NCBI RefSeq assembly: GCF_039545135.1
Contig: NZ_BAABRU010000001.1
Span: forward strand, 248,001 to 312,000
DNA: 64,000 nt
Direction of reading: 5' to 3'
Source of the DNA: Herpetosiphon gulosus
GTDB taxonomy: Bacteria; Chloroflexota; Chloroflexia; Chloroflexales; Herpetosiphonaceae
Below the pieces are notes generated by a model. It was given only the letters and a program-made list of their open reading frames with translations, searched no databases and was not told the DNA's origin. Made by a program: the position numbers and the translations under genes. Positions 53,297 through 61,432 of this stretch are shown piece after piece (position 1 is the stretch's first letter; every line of letters starts with the position of its first letter).

Positions 53297-53364
53297 GGTC
53301 TGGTGTTCTCCATGATTGGCTGAAGTTTCACAGGCTCCATTGCCTAGCCGCCACGCTGCGGAAG

Positions 53365-53524
53365 TTGGTTTTGATCCACGAAGGACACGAAGAGCACGAA
53401 GGCTATTTTAGCCACGAATTCCACCAATTAGATTCATCCTTCATCCCGCATCCTTTCGTACTCTGTGCCTCTGCGTTAAAAACTAACCCCTAACTCCTGA
53501 TCCCTAACCCCTGATCCCTCGCCT
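53365..53524. repeat. Composite phrase island 9
   Basis: CCACGAAGGACACGAAG and AGCACGAAGG, TTTAGCCACGAATTCCACC, TTCATCCTTCATCCCGCATC, CTGTGCCTCTGCGTTAAAA, CCCCTAACTCCTGATCCC and CCCCTGATCCC. The TCTATGCTCTATGTTCTATG phrase that follows codes for the last residues of proS. Confidence 0.75.
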
Positions 53525-55225
53525 CTATGCTCTATGTTCTATGTTCTTAATACTCTTCACCACTTGATCAAGCGCGATTGTCTCGACCACCCCAGTTGCC
53601 CGTTGGCGTAGCTCGACGACCTGTTGCTTGAGGCCACGTTCGCCAACCGTAAGCCGCAACGGCATTCCTAACAAATCAGCATCGTTAAATTTGACTCCCG
53701 CCGATTCATTGCGATCGTCGTAGAGCACGCTGAGGCCAGCTTCGCTCAATTGTTGATAAAGCCGATTGGCGGTCTCTCCGACCGTGGCACTCGCGCCAAG
53801 TTGCACCAAATGCAGATCGAATGGCGCGACGGATGCAGGCCAAACAATGCCTTTTTCGTCGTGATGTTGCTCGATAATGACTTGCAACAAGCGTTCGAGG
53901 CCAATGCCATACGAACCCATGACGATTGGTTGGGCTTGGCCTTGTGGGTCAAGGTAGGTTGCGCCGAGGGCTTCGGTGTAGCGAGTTCCCAATTTAAAGA
54001 TATGGCCAATTTCGATGCCCCGTTCCAAGCTCAAAGCTGCACCACAGACTGGGCAAGCATCGCCCGCCTCGACATTGGCAATATCGGCAACCACGGTTGC
54101 TTGCCAATCGCGGCCATAAACGACGTTTTGTAAGTGGTAGCCAATACGATTAGCTCCAGCGACCAAGCCGCCAACGCCCACCACCGAATGATCGGCGATA
54201 ACCGTGACATTGCTCAGGCCAACTGGTGAAGCATAGCCAGCAACCGCCCCAACCGCGCTAATTTGCTCAAGTGTGGCTGGCTCAAGCGCCGAAACCCCTG
54301 CCGAAGCCCGTAATTTAATTTCGTTGACTTCACGATCGCCGCGTACCACCACGAAAATCAAGCCTTTTTCAGGTGAGTTAAAAAAGACCGCTTTGGCAGT
54401 TTGGGCTTCGCTCACCTGCAAAAAGGCGGCGAGTTCGGCGATGGTGGTGCAGGCTGGAGTGGCGATTTCGCTCATGGCTGGTACATCTTCAGCATTATCA
54501 GCAGCTTGGCCGCGTACCGCAACCTCGCTATTGGCGGCGTAATTGCAGCTTGCACAAACCGCCAAGCTATCTTCGCCACTACTCGAAAAAGCCATATATT
54601 CGCGTGGTTCTCGTCCGCCCATCTCGCCGCCATCAGCTTCAACAGCGGTAAAACGCACGCCACAACGCTCGAAAATTGTTTCAAAAGCGAGCGCCACCCG
54701 ATCATAGACCCCATCCAAGCCTGCCCAATCGGCATCGAGCGAGTAGGCATCGAGCATGGTAAATTCGCGCAGCCGCAACAAACCGCCGCGTACTCGCAAC
54801 TCATCGCGATATTTGGTGTGAATTTGGTAGAGCAGGCTTGGCAATTGGCGATACGAATCAACTTCGCGGCGAGCTAGCTCGGCCACCGCCTCTTCGTGGG
54901 TTGGCGCAAATAACAAAGCCTGTTGATTGCGATTATTGAATCGTAGCATGGCCTCGCCATATTGGGCATAACGTCCGGTTTGCTCCCATAAACTGGCGGC
55001 ATGCACAACCGGCGTGCGAAATTCGCCAGCCCCGATTGCAGCTAATTCGGCGTGCATAATTGCTTCAATCCGGCGAAATACCCGCATGCCGAGTGGCAAC
55101 AGCGCCATACCACCAGCTAATAATTGCCGCGCCAAGCCAGCGCGTAGAATTAATTGATGCGCAGCTAATTCTGCTTCGCTTGGAGCCTCGCGCAATGTGC
55201 GCCCGAAACCACTACTCATCCGCAT
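53525..55225 (-). CDS. proS: Prolyl-tRNA synthetase, bacterial type
   Basis: 566 residues from ATG 55225, where AAGGAGG lies six bases upstream; a longer frame has no ribosome site. Class II motifs are [12 protein letters not shown], the motif 2 region [17 protein letters not shown], and [11 protein letters not shown], with the long bacterial editing insertion in the middle and an anticodon-binding domain at the end. It charges tRNA-Pro. The last residues (NIEHRA) are translated from an intergenic TCTATGT phrase. Expression is controlled by the T-box leader upstream. Confidence 0.96.
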   Translation of the reverse strand: MRMSSGFGRTLREAPSEAELAAHQLILRAGLARQLLAGGMALLPLGMRVFRRIEAIMHAELAAIGAGEFRTPVVHAASLWEQTGRYAQYGEAMLRFNNRNQQALLFAPTHEEAVAELARREVDSYRQLPSLLYQIHTKYRDELRVRGGLLRLREFTMLDAYSLDADWAGLDGVYDRVALAFETIFERCGVRFTAVEADGGEMGGREPREYMAFSSSGEDSLAVCASCNYAANSEVAVRGQAADNAEDVPAMSEIATPACTTIAELAAFLQVSEAQTAKAVFFNSPEKGLIFVVVRGDREVNEIKLRASAGVSALEPATLEQISAVGAVAGYASPVGLSNVTVIADHSVVGVGGLVAGANRIGYHLQNVVYGRDWQATVVADIANVEAGDACPVCGAALSLERGIEIGHIFKLGTRYTEALGATYLDPQGQAQPIVMGSYGIGLERLLQVIIEQHHDEKGIVWPASVAPFDLHLVQLGASATVGETANRLYQQLSEAGLSVLYDDRNESAGVKFNDADLLGMPLRLTVGERGLKQQVVELRQRATGVVETIALDQVVKSIKNIEHRA

Positions 55226-55247
55226 AACCGACCTCCTTGCAGCCAAT

Positions 55248-55548
55248 AAAAAAACCGTCCCCAGATGCAACAGCATCTAGGGACGGCTAAAAACCGCGGT
55301 ACCACCCTAGTTGAAGCTCAGATGAGCCTCCCCTTGGTCGTCAACCAGTGAATTGACGTGTCGTGATCTCGGCGACAAACCCGACCAACCTTGTTTGGGT
55401 GTGGAGTACACACTTGGTTCGGCGGTAACTCTGGGGTGGGTTCGGGCAGCCTAGTCCATTTCGAGCTTACACCATCCTCGAATCGCTGGTTGGCACTTGC
55501 TGCGCTACTAATCCCCATCAACGTTTACTATCAACTTTGTGGCTGCAA
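55248..55548 (-). promoter_or_regulatory. T-box leader (proline) of proS
   Basis: About 300 bases. The T-box AGGGTGGTACCGCGG (55308-55294) has the TGGT bulge that pairs with the uncharged ACCA end. The terminator stem CCGTCCC/GGGACGG (55286-55255) is followed by T7 (55254-55248). In stem I the AGTA side (55509-55506) opposes GAA-CCC-A (55443-55437), giving specifier codon CCC for proline; GGGG (55516-55513) and CCCC (55436-55433) close the loop. Uncharged tRNA-Pro should stabilise the antiterminator and allow proS transcription. Confidence 0.9.
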
Positions 55549-55577
55549 CTCTATCATAGCTTATGCAAACCTGTCAA
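55544..55577 (-). promoter_or_regulatory. Possible promoter of the proS T-box transcript
   Basis: TTGACA (55577-55572) lies upstream of the leader. The -10 is uncertain: the best-placed hexamer at a 16-base spacing is GATAGA, while TATGAT lies too close. Confidence 0.35.
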
Positions 55578-55604
55578 TTGACCGATTTAGTTAAAAATTT
55601 AAGC

Positions 55605-55632
55605 TTGCAATCAGGATTTCTGGCGCTATACT
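55605..55632 (+). promoter_or_regulatory. Promoter of the WXG100-glutaminase operon
   Basis: TTGCAA (55605-55610), a 16-base spacer and TATACT (55627-55632), about 80 bases before the start codon at 55722. It is divergent from the T-box promoter. Confidence 0.65.
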
Positions 55633-55721
55633 CTAGCTGATTGAGTTGAATTGAGGGCGATACTCCCCCTATTTTCTGCATGCTTGCCAGAGTTCCCCTC
55701 CTCGTTGTGAGGTCTGATGCT

Positions 55722-56762
55722 ATGTCCGCACCAATTGTGCAGATCGACTATGCCATAGTCGATACGATCATCCAACGCTTCCAAAAACTGCATGACCAGA
55801 GCCAAACCATTCAATCCAGCCTCTGCCAAACCATGACCGCGTTACAAGCCGGCCAATGGCAAGGCAGCGCTGCCAACGCCTGTTTTCAAGAATTTGAGCA
55901 TGTGGTTAATCCAGCCTTTCAGCGCTTGTTGCATTCGTTGCAAGGCAGTGTTGAAACCACCAAGGCCATTCGGCAAATCATGGCCGATGCCGAGGCTGAA
56001 GCTGCTGCACTCTTTCGCGGTGATTTTGGCGCGATGGCCGTAGGTGGTAATGGTTCAATGTTTGCCCAAGTCGTTGATGGCGAGGTACGATCAAAATCTA
56101 CCCCGACCCCAACGCCACCGAGCGACAAATCGCTGCTGCCGCCATTCTTCCAAAAATTAATTGATTTTATTCTTCAAGCGGTCGAAACATGGCAGAACGA
56201 TCGTGCCGATGGGGTGCAAGTTAATCAAGATGGCTCGGTCAGTTATGCTGATGCCACCCTGATTTTTGATGATATGACCAATGAACCCGACATCCCCTTC
56301 CAGTTTCCATATGATGGTTGCTATGCGCGGGCTTATCTTATGGGAAATAGGATGGTGGAGCGCTATGCATTTAATCAAGAACATATTTCAAAAGTCTTTA
56401 TCTTTGATACTGCTCTTGGTGATGGATTGAACGAATTACGTATCGATCAGCAATTTCAATATGATGGTTTTGAGCCTGTTGAATGGGATTATCATGTCGC
56501 ACCAAGCATTATGGTTCGTGATGCACAAGGAAACTTACAACCTATGATCATCGATCCATCATTATTTGATCATCCCGTAACGATTGAAGAATGGAAACAA
56601 AGTATGAACTTCCCCAATGCTACTATTGATATTCGTGGTTTTTCATGGTATGCCCCGAATTGGGAGGTTACTCCAGAAAATCAAGCGCAAACTGATGCAA
56701 TCACCCAAGAGCGAATGCAAACTTATATGGATGTCTGTAAAGAAGAAGGGTATTGTCAATGA
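55722..56762 (+). CDS. WXG100-protein glutaminase fusion, candidate secreted toxin
   Basis: 346 residues from ATG 55722, with TGAGG about nine bases upstream. Residues 1-100 are a helical hairpin of the WXG100 type with W46-Q47-G48, the signal for type VII-like secretion. A Thr/Pro linker (about 124-135) follows. The C-terminal domain has DGCYARAYLMGNRM (Cys200), EWDYHVAPSIMV (His258) and IIDPSLFDHPVTIEEW (Asp278), the Cys-His-Asp arrangement of protein glutaminases, which deamidate Gln side chains. The gene's second half is AT-rich. Two lipoprotein genes follow, the first overlapping its stop by four bases, as expected of immunity genes. Confidence 0.85.
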   Translation: MSAPIVQIDYAIVDTIIQRFQKLHDQSQTIQSSLCQTMTALQAGQWQGSAANACFQEFEHVVNPAFQRLLHSLQGSVETTKAIRQIMADAEAEAAALFRGDFGAMAVGGNGSMFAQVVDGEVRSKSTPTPTPPSDKSLLPPFFQKLIDFILQAVETWQNDRADGVQVNQDGSVSYADATLIFDDMTNEPDIPFQFPYDGCYARAYLMGNRMVERYAFNQEHISKVFIFDTALGDGLNELRIDQQFQYDGFEPVEWDYHVAPSIMVRDAQGNLQPMIIDPSLFDHPVTIEEWKQSMNFPNATIDIRGFSWYAPNWEVTPENQAQTDAITQERMQTYMDVCKEEGYCQ

Positions 56763-57304
56763 AATACCTTTATCCATTGATTATTATTTTAGTATTGGCT
56801 ATAACTAGCTGTCAATCTAGAAACCCTAGTACTATTCAGGAGGATTCTATGTTTCAAATATTCATTTTTAGTGAAACCAAAGAACTTCGTCAGATGCATC
56901 ATCAGGATTTATTGAATATGGCATTATCTGATGCTTCATTCATAATTAATGAAAATAATCTTCTATCTTATGATTGGACTAATCAACAGATTAATATTGA
57001 CAAAATGACCGTAAGCGATTCAGATCAAAAACGCTTATTAAGCGATGCCTATTTTGTGGTTGTGTTTAATCAACAACCGATTATTGCTGGCAAACGAATT
57101 CTGGAATTTTCACCAACCTCATATGCATATCCCGTTTTATCAATTCGGGCTAATTCATATCAACCAAATCAGCCAATTCAATATGCCTTGCGGAATGATC
57201 GCTTAGGGGTAAATCAAGCACCATACCCATTTCTCAATCCTGACCCAACAATTGCCGAAGCCGTCAAGCAACATTTGCGCCAGCTTGGCAAGTTGGTTGA
57301 GTAG
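56759..57304 (+). CDS. Lipoprotein, candidate immunity protein 1
   Basis: 181 residues from ATG 56759, which overlaps the toxin stop (ATGA). The N-terminus, MKYLYPLIIILVLAITSCQ, is a lipoprotein signal with lipobox ITSC. The mature protein is an alpha/beta fold with no motif I recognise. The C-terminus NPDPTIAEAVKQHLRQLGKL is nearly identical to that of the next gene. It is clearly AT-richer than the surrounding housekeeping genes. It probably shields the producer from the secreted glutaminase at the cell surface, an inference from position and translational coupling. Confidence 0.8.
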   Translation: MKYLYPLIIILVLAITSCQSRNPSTIQEDSMFQIFIFSETKELRQMHHQDLLNMALSDASFIINENNLLSYDWTNQQINIDKMTVSDSDQKRLLSDAYFVVVFNQQPIIAGKRILEFSPTSYAYPVLSIRANSYQPNQPIQYALRNDRLGVNQAPYPFLNPDPTIAEAVKQHLRQLGKLVE

Positions 57305-57316
57305 GGGATGCTGACC

Positions 57317-57880
57317 ATGGCGTGGTTTCGTTATTGGTGGTTGCTCATAGTGCTGATTGGCTGCATCCAAACCGATCAAACTCCACCCGTAGCCAATCAG
57401 TTTGCGATTTATATTTTCCAACGAACAGTGATCAGTCAATTTGAAGGGCCAAATCAAAATCCAACGACAGCACTCCAGACAATTGATTTAACCGAAGCTT
57501 CTATTGTTCTCGATCAAACTGATCTTGTTGAATATAATTGGCCTCAGCAACAACTGCGGATTCGTAATCCCCAAGGAGTACTTGCCAAAGATCGCCCTGC
57601 TGAGATGGATATTGAAGGCTTTTTTGTGCTGGTATTTAATCAACAACGCATTGTCATGGGTCGCGTGCGTTCAAACTCAACCGCAATGGCCGCCGATTAT
57701 CCGTTATTGCTTGATACAATCGAATCGTATAGCAATCAGCAAGCGATTTCGGTTTATCAGTTACGCGCAAATAGTGGAACGATTCGTAGTGATGCTCCCC
57801 ATAGTTTTCCTAACCCCGATCCGGCGATTGCCGAAGCCGTCAAGCTACATTTGCGCGAAATTGGCAAGTTGGTTGAGTAA
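57317..57880 (+). CDS. Lipoprotein, candidate immunity protein 2 (paralogue)
   Basis: 187 residues from ATG 57317, nine bases after an AGGGG; an ATG at 57308 overlaps that site. Signal MAWFRYWWLLIVLIGCIQ has the lipobox LIGC. It is a diverged duplicate of the preceding lipoprotein: shared blocks are LVEYNWPQQQL (LLSYDWTNQQI in the first), FFVLVFNQQRIVMG (YFVVVFNQQPIIAG) and the C-terminal NPDPAIAEAVKLHLREIGKL. Two immunity-like copies behind one toxin suggest recognition of more than one toxin variant. Ends just before a palindromic repeat. Confidence 0.8.
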   Translation: MAWFRYWWLLIVLIGCIQTDQTPPVANQFAIYIFQRTVISQFEGPNQNPTTALQTIDLTEASIVLDQTDLVEYNWPQQQLRIRNPQGVLAKDRPAEMDIEGFFVLVFNQQRIVMGRVRSNSTAMAADYPLLLDTIESYSNQQAISVYQLRANSGTIRSDAPHSFPNPDPAIAEAVKLHLREIGKLVE

Positions 57881-57889
57881 AGGATGTTC

Positions 57890-57980
57890 ATGCCCTCACC
57901 CCCAACCCCTCTCCCACCGAGCGGGCGAGGGGAGTTTCGCTTACCCCCTCGCTCGCGTGCGGACGAGGGGGAGAGGGCAT
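57890..57980. repeat. Two-hairpin palindromic element, copy B
   Basis: Outer stem ATGCCCTC (57890-57897) with GAGGGCAT (57973-57980), and inside it the hairpins CCCCTC/GAGGGG (about 57906-57932) and CCCCCTCG/CGAGGGGG (about 57944-57971). Same three-way-junction plan as copy A at 29882-29983. It lies between convergent genes. Confidence 0.8.
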
Positions 57981-57982
57981 AA

Positions 57983-59896
57983 CTAGCCAGGGAAGCGGCT
58001 GAGATGTTCTTCGAGTTTGACGTGACAGGCGGCTTCTTCGCTGCGTAACGTCACTTCTTCCTCACGCAGCGCATTCAGTTGATCCTCGCTTTCGGCAAGC
58101 GTAGTGATATAGCGGGTGCGAAGCTCGCCCTCGCCGCCTTCGTTTTTGAGTACATCGAGGTTGCCGCGAATTTGAGTTTGTTGATTGTAGATCTTCTGAC
58201 GTAACGCTTCAATTTCGTTGTAGCGTTGAACGATGCTATCAATTCGTGCATACAGCGTGAGCACTTCGCGTAGCTCACTGACAGTATTTTGATCGAGCAT
58301 GCGATCCATCAAATAGCGCCGCAATTGCTCGAAATTGATTGATCGAATGTGTTCGCGCCGTTCGACCAAGCGTCGTTCACGCACGCGCAATGCCGCTTCG
58401 CCCCGTGCTGGAATTGGCAATAACCAACTGGCCAATTGGCTATTGGCTTCGGCTGGTTGCACCGTATCAAACAGCTCGTAGGGGTGACGCAAGGGATGCT
58501 CAATTTTGATCACGCGGGCTTCGCCAGCAGTATTTGTTGCGGTGTAAATCGTGGTCAGCGATTCTTCAACTTCGTGAATCAAGACATCGCGACCAAGCCG
58601 GATGCGCCGGGTTTGATGAGCCGAGTTTTGATTTTCTTTGACTGAAACTTCCAAGGCTTGGGCATAGCGAATGGTCACCATTGCGCCTTCGGCAGTCCAG
58701 TTCAAGACCGCCTCACCGCCATATGAGCGACTTTCCATAATTGTGATTGGGCCGCGCTCTAAGGTCAAGCCGCTGCTATTTTCAAAGCGTACCGTGACCA
58801 TCGGATGGGTCTCGCCGGCTGCACCGCGATAGACCAACTCGCGCCGACAGGCGGTGCGCAAATTGAGTAACGGCACTAAAGCCGAGCGACCACGCCCGAC
58901 ACTGACAGGTTCACGCACATCGTAGCGGAATAAAGCCCCTTGGGCAGCACCTTCGGCAACGGGCGCAATCGCTGCCATTTCATCCATGCTCAGGCTATCA
59001 AGATCAGCTCCCGCGAATGCTTCTTCACGCATAGCCATAGCTCGCATCATTTTTGGTCGTGGTGCGCCAGCAGGAGCAGGAGCCGCCAAAGTATAGGCTG
59101 GCGGCGCAGCAGGCCGAATTGTATCTTCAATCAACGGGCGTTCTGGTTGTTGCGGCTCGTAGAGCGGGTAGCGAAACGAAACTGGTCGGCCTGCAACCAA
59201 CGAAATTCGCACATCTTCTAAATCTTCGTCAAGCACATTATCGAATAAACCCCAGCCTTGAAGCAACACATCGGGCAATTCAGTTTCGATATTATCGACA
59301 ATAATGCGATAGGAAACCCGCCAACTAGGGGCTGGTGCAAGGTAGGCCACCAAGAGATCGTGCTTGCCCTCGTCGAGCTGAATCGTGGCTGTGCGCGAAT
59401 CTTGTTTATCGCTATTGGCGCGTAATGACCACAGCACTTCGTCGGCAGCTGAATCGAGCAATTGCACGCCGCGAATATCATTTAACCGATGCAAAGTGAT
59501 TTGGCGCACATCGCTGCGATAAATTGTCACCAGCGATTGCGAAATTGGCTCTTCTGGCGCTGGCTCGTCGATGCCCACAATCAAGCCTTCAGCGGCGGCT
59601 TCATCACGCAAAGCTAGACGAATTCGTCGCCCACGCAACTCGGTTAAGAGATCACGCAGTGGGCGGCCAGCGCCAAGCTCAATCCGCCGGCTGCTCCATG
59701 ATTCAGGCCGTTCGTAATCGATGCCCTTGACATGACCCTCGCCTTTTTCCAACACCACCAAACTTTTCAGCACATCGTCCATGGCTTCGCGACTGAAGGC
59801 CAAGGCCAGTTTTGTGCCCTCGAACTGACCGCGCCGCTCGAAATAGCCAACGCCATGTTTGTACAAAATCAATCGTCGCAGTGGAAGCTCTGTCAT
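57983..59896 (-). CDS. DUF4139 domain protein
   Basis: 637 residues. It begins LPLRRLILYKHGVGYFERRG and ends in a long coiled coil (about 560-637). A beta-rich central part (about 180-500), SYRIIVDNIETELPDVLLQG, is the DUF4139 region. An Ala/Pro/Met-rich segment at about 255-300 interrupts it. No signal peptide and no membrane helix. Related proteins are called mucoidy inhibitor A-like, but no activity is established. GAGGAG precedes the ATG. It lies between the toxin module and the ATPase/PIN pair but on the opposite strand, with housekeeping-like GC. Confidence 0.88.
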   Translation of the reverse strand: MTELPLRRLILYKHGVGYFERRGQFEGTKLALAFSREAMDDVLKSLVVLEKGEGHVKGIDYERPESWSSRRIELGAGRPLRDLLTELRGRRIRLALRDEAAAEGLIVGIDEPAPEEPISQSLVTIYRSDVRQITLHRLNDIRGVQLLDSAADEVLWSLRANSDKQDSRTATIQLDEGKHDLLVAYLAPAPSWRVSYRIIVDNIETELPDVLLQGWGLFDNVLDEDLEDVRISLVAGRPVSFRYPLYEPQQPERPLIEDTIRPAAPPAYTLAAPAPAGAPRPKMMRAMAMREEAFAGADLDSLSMDEMAAIAPVAEGAAQGALFRYDVREPVSVGRGRSALVPLLNLRTACRRELVYRGAAGETHPMVTVRFENSSGLTLERGPITIMESRSYGGEAVLNWTAEGAMVTIRYAQALEVSVKENQNSAHQTRRIRLGRDVLIHEVEESLTTIYTATNTAGEARVIKIEHPLRHPYELFDTVQPAEANSQLASWLLPIPARGEAALRVRERRLVERREHIRSINFEQLRRYLMDRMLDQNTVSELREVLTLYARIDSIVQRYNEIEALRQKIYNQQTQIRGNLDVLKNEGGEGELRTRYITTLAESEDQLNALREEEVTLRSEEAACHVKLEEHLSRFPG

Positions 59897-60018
59897 TATC
59901 GTTACTCCTCGGCTGAATCGGCTGAAATTTTGGTGTTGTTTGTTGGGTGGGCGGAATATGCTTTGGGTGTGTAGCTAGCGCTATTGTACACGATTTGGCA
60001 ACGGCCTAACCAGCAGCG

Positions 60019-60047
60019 TTGCCAAGCCCCAAGCTTGCAAGTACAAT
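60019..60047 (+). promoter_or_regulatory. Promoter of the DUF3696-PIN operon
   Basis: TTGCCA (60019-60024), a 17-base spacer and TACAAT (60042-60047), 33 bases before the start codon at 60080. Confidence 0.65.
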
Positions 60048-60079
60048 CAACGCATTGGCTAGGCAGGGAGATTCAGCAG

Positions 60080-61432
60080 ATGATTACCAATTTGCGTTTT
60101 CAACATTTTAAATCGTGGAATGATACAGGCGAGTTGCGGTTTGCCCCATTAACTGGCTTTTTTGGCAGCAATAGTTCTGGTAAAACCGCAATTTTGCGCT
60201 TTCTCTTGATGCTCAAGCAAACGGTTGATTCTAATGACCGTCAGCTATTTTTAGAATTAAATGGTGCATATGCAGAGCTTGGCAGTTTTGAAGAAGTAAT
60301 TTTCAATAATGATATAAATTCTGAACTCAGTTTTCAAATGGAATTAGATTTTGTTCAAAAAAATAATAATTTTTTTCATGTCATGATGTTGTTTGTTAGA
60401 CTAGGATCAGAGCTATCACTAGTAAATCAAATAAATATAAAATCATCTTTGATTTTTGATAAAAACACAATAATTTTGAATAAATTGCTTTATAGTTTTG
60501 GGTTTCCCAATGGTGAGTTAGGAAATTTCTCATTTGAGAAAAATATTAATGATGAAAAATATACATATCGATCTTGGTTGATGGAATCTGATAGAAATAC
60601 GCCTGAAGTTAAGGATATTGTTCTTCCTAGATCTAAATTTTATCATTTCCCGTATGAGCTTTTAGATAAAATTCCTGACCTATTTGCAATTTATGAACTC
60701 CCACAAATCTTTGAAGAACAATTTCGCGATGTCCAATATCTTGGCCCGATCCGCCACGATCCCCAGCGTTTTTATCAGTGGACTGGTGAAATTCGCAGTT
60801 TGGGCAATCGGGGTGAGCATGCAGTTTTAGTCTTATTAGCCGATCAAAAGCGTGATCCAGAAGCAAAATTAGCTAAACAAGTAGCAAGCTGGTTGAAGGA
60901 CTTAGGCTTAATTGCTGATTTTCGCTTGCATCAAATTGCTCCTAATGTTGATTTGCACGAAGTTCGAGTGAAAATCAAACCGAATGCTGCTGAGGTATTG
61001 TTGACTGATGTTGGTTTTGGGGTTGCCCAAATTTTGCCTGTGCTGGTGTTGTGTGCCTCGGCCAAACCAGGCTCGACGATTATTTTAGAGCAGCCTGAAA
61101 TTCACCTGCACCCAGTGGTACAATCAAACTTGGCCGATATTTTGATTGAAACAATCAAACGTGGTGTGCAAATTGTGCTCGAAAGCCATAGCGAACACCT
61201 GCTGCACCGCTTGCAACGGCGAATTGCCGAAGAAGTTTTGAGCAACACCGATACCGCACTCTATTTTTGCGATATGGATGATACTGGTACATCGCATGCC
61301 GTGCCACTTGATGTTGATAAATATGGCAATATTCGCAACTGGCCCAAAGATTTCTTTGGCGATGAAATGGCTGATTTAGCGGCACTTTCGCGAGAGACAA
61401 TTCGCCGTAAAAAGGCCGAGGCTGGACGATGA
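60080..61432 (+). CDS. DUF3696 AAA-family ATPase, candidate defence component
   Basis: 450 residues from ATG 60080, with AGGGAG about ten bases upstream. It begins MITNLRFQHFKSWNDTG; Walker A is GSNSSGKT (29-36), the ABC-type Walker B is IILEQPEIHLHP, followed by VLESHSEHLLHRLQRRIAE and the DUF3696 end. This is the SMC/RecF-like ATPase type of OLD and AAA15/21 defence proteins. Codons in 60240-60720 are markedly AT-rich compared with both ends, which suggests an acquired or fast-evolving centre. Its stop overlaps the PIN gene start (ATGA). Confidence 0.9.
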   Translation: MITNLRFQHFKSWNDTGELRFAPLTGFFGSNSSGKTAILRFLLMLKQTVDSNDRQLFLELNGAYAELGSFEEVIFNNDINSELSFQMELDFVQKNNNFFHVMMLFVRLGSELSLVNQINIKSSLIFDKNTIILNKLLYSFGFPNGELGNFSFEKNINDEKYTYRSWLMESDRNTPEVKDIVLPRSKFYHFPYELLDKIPDLFAIYELPQIFEEQFRDVQYLGPIRHDPQRFYQWTGEIRSLGNRGEHAVLVLLADQKRDPEAKLAKQVASWLKDLGLIADFRLHQIAPNVDLHEVRVKIKPNAAEVLLTDVGFGVAQILPVLVLCASAKPGSTIILEQPEIHLHPVVQSNLADILIETIKRGVQIVLESHSEHLLHRLQRRIAEEVLSNTDTALYFCDMDDTGTSHAVPLDVDKYGNIRNWPKDFFGDEMADLAALSRETIRRKKAEAGR

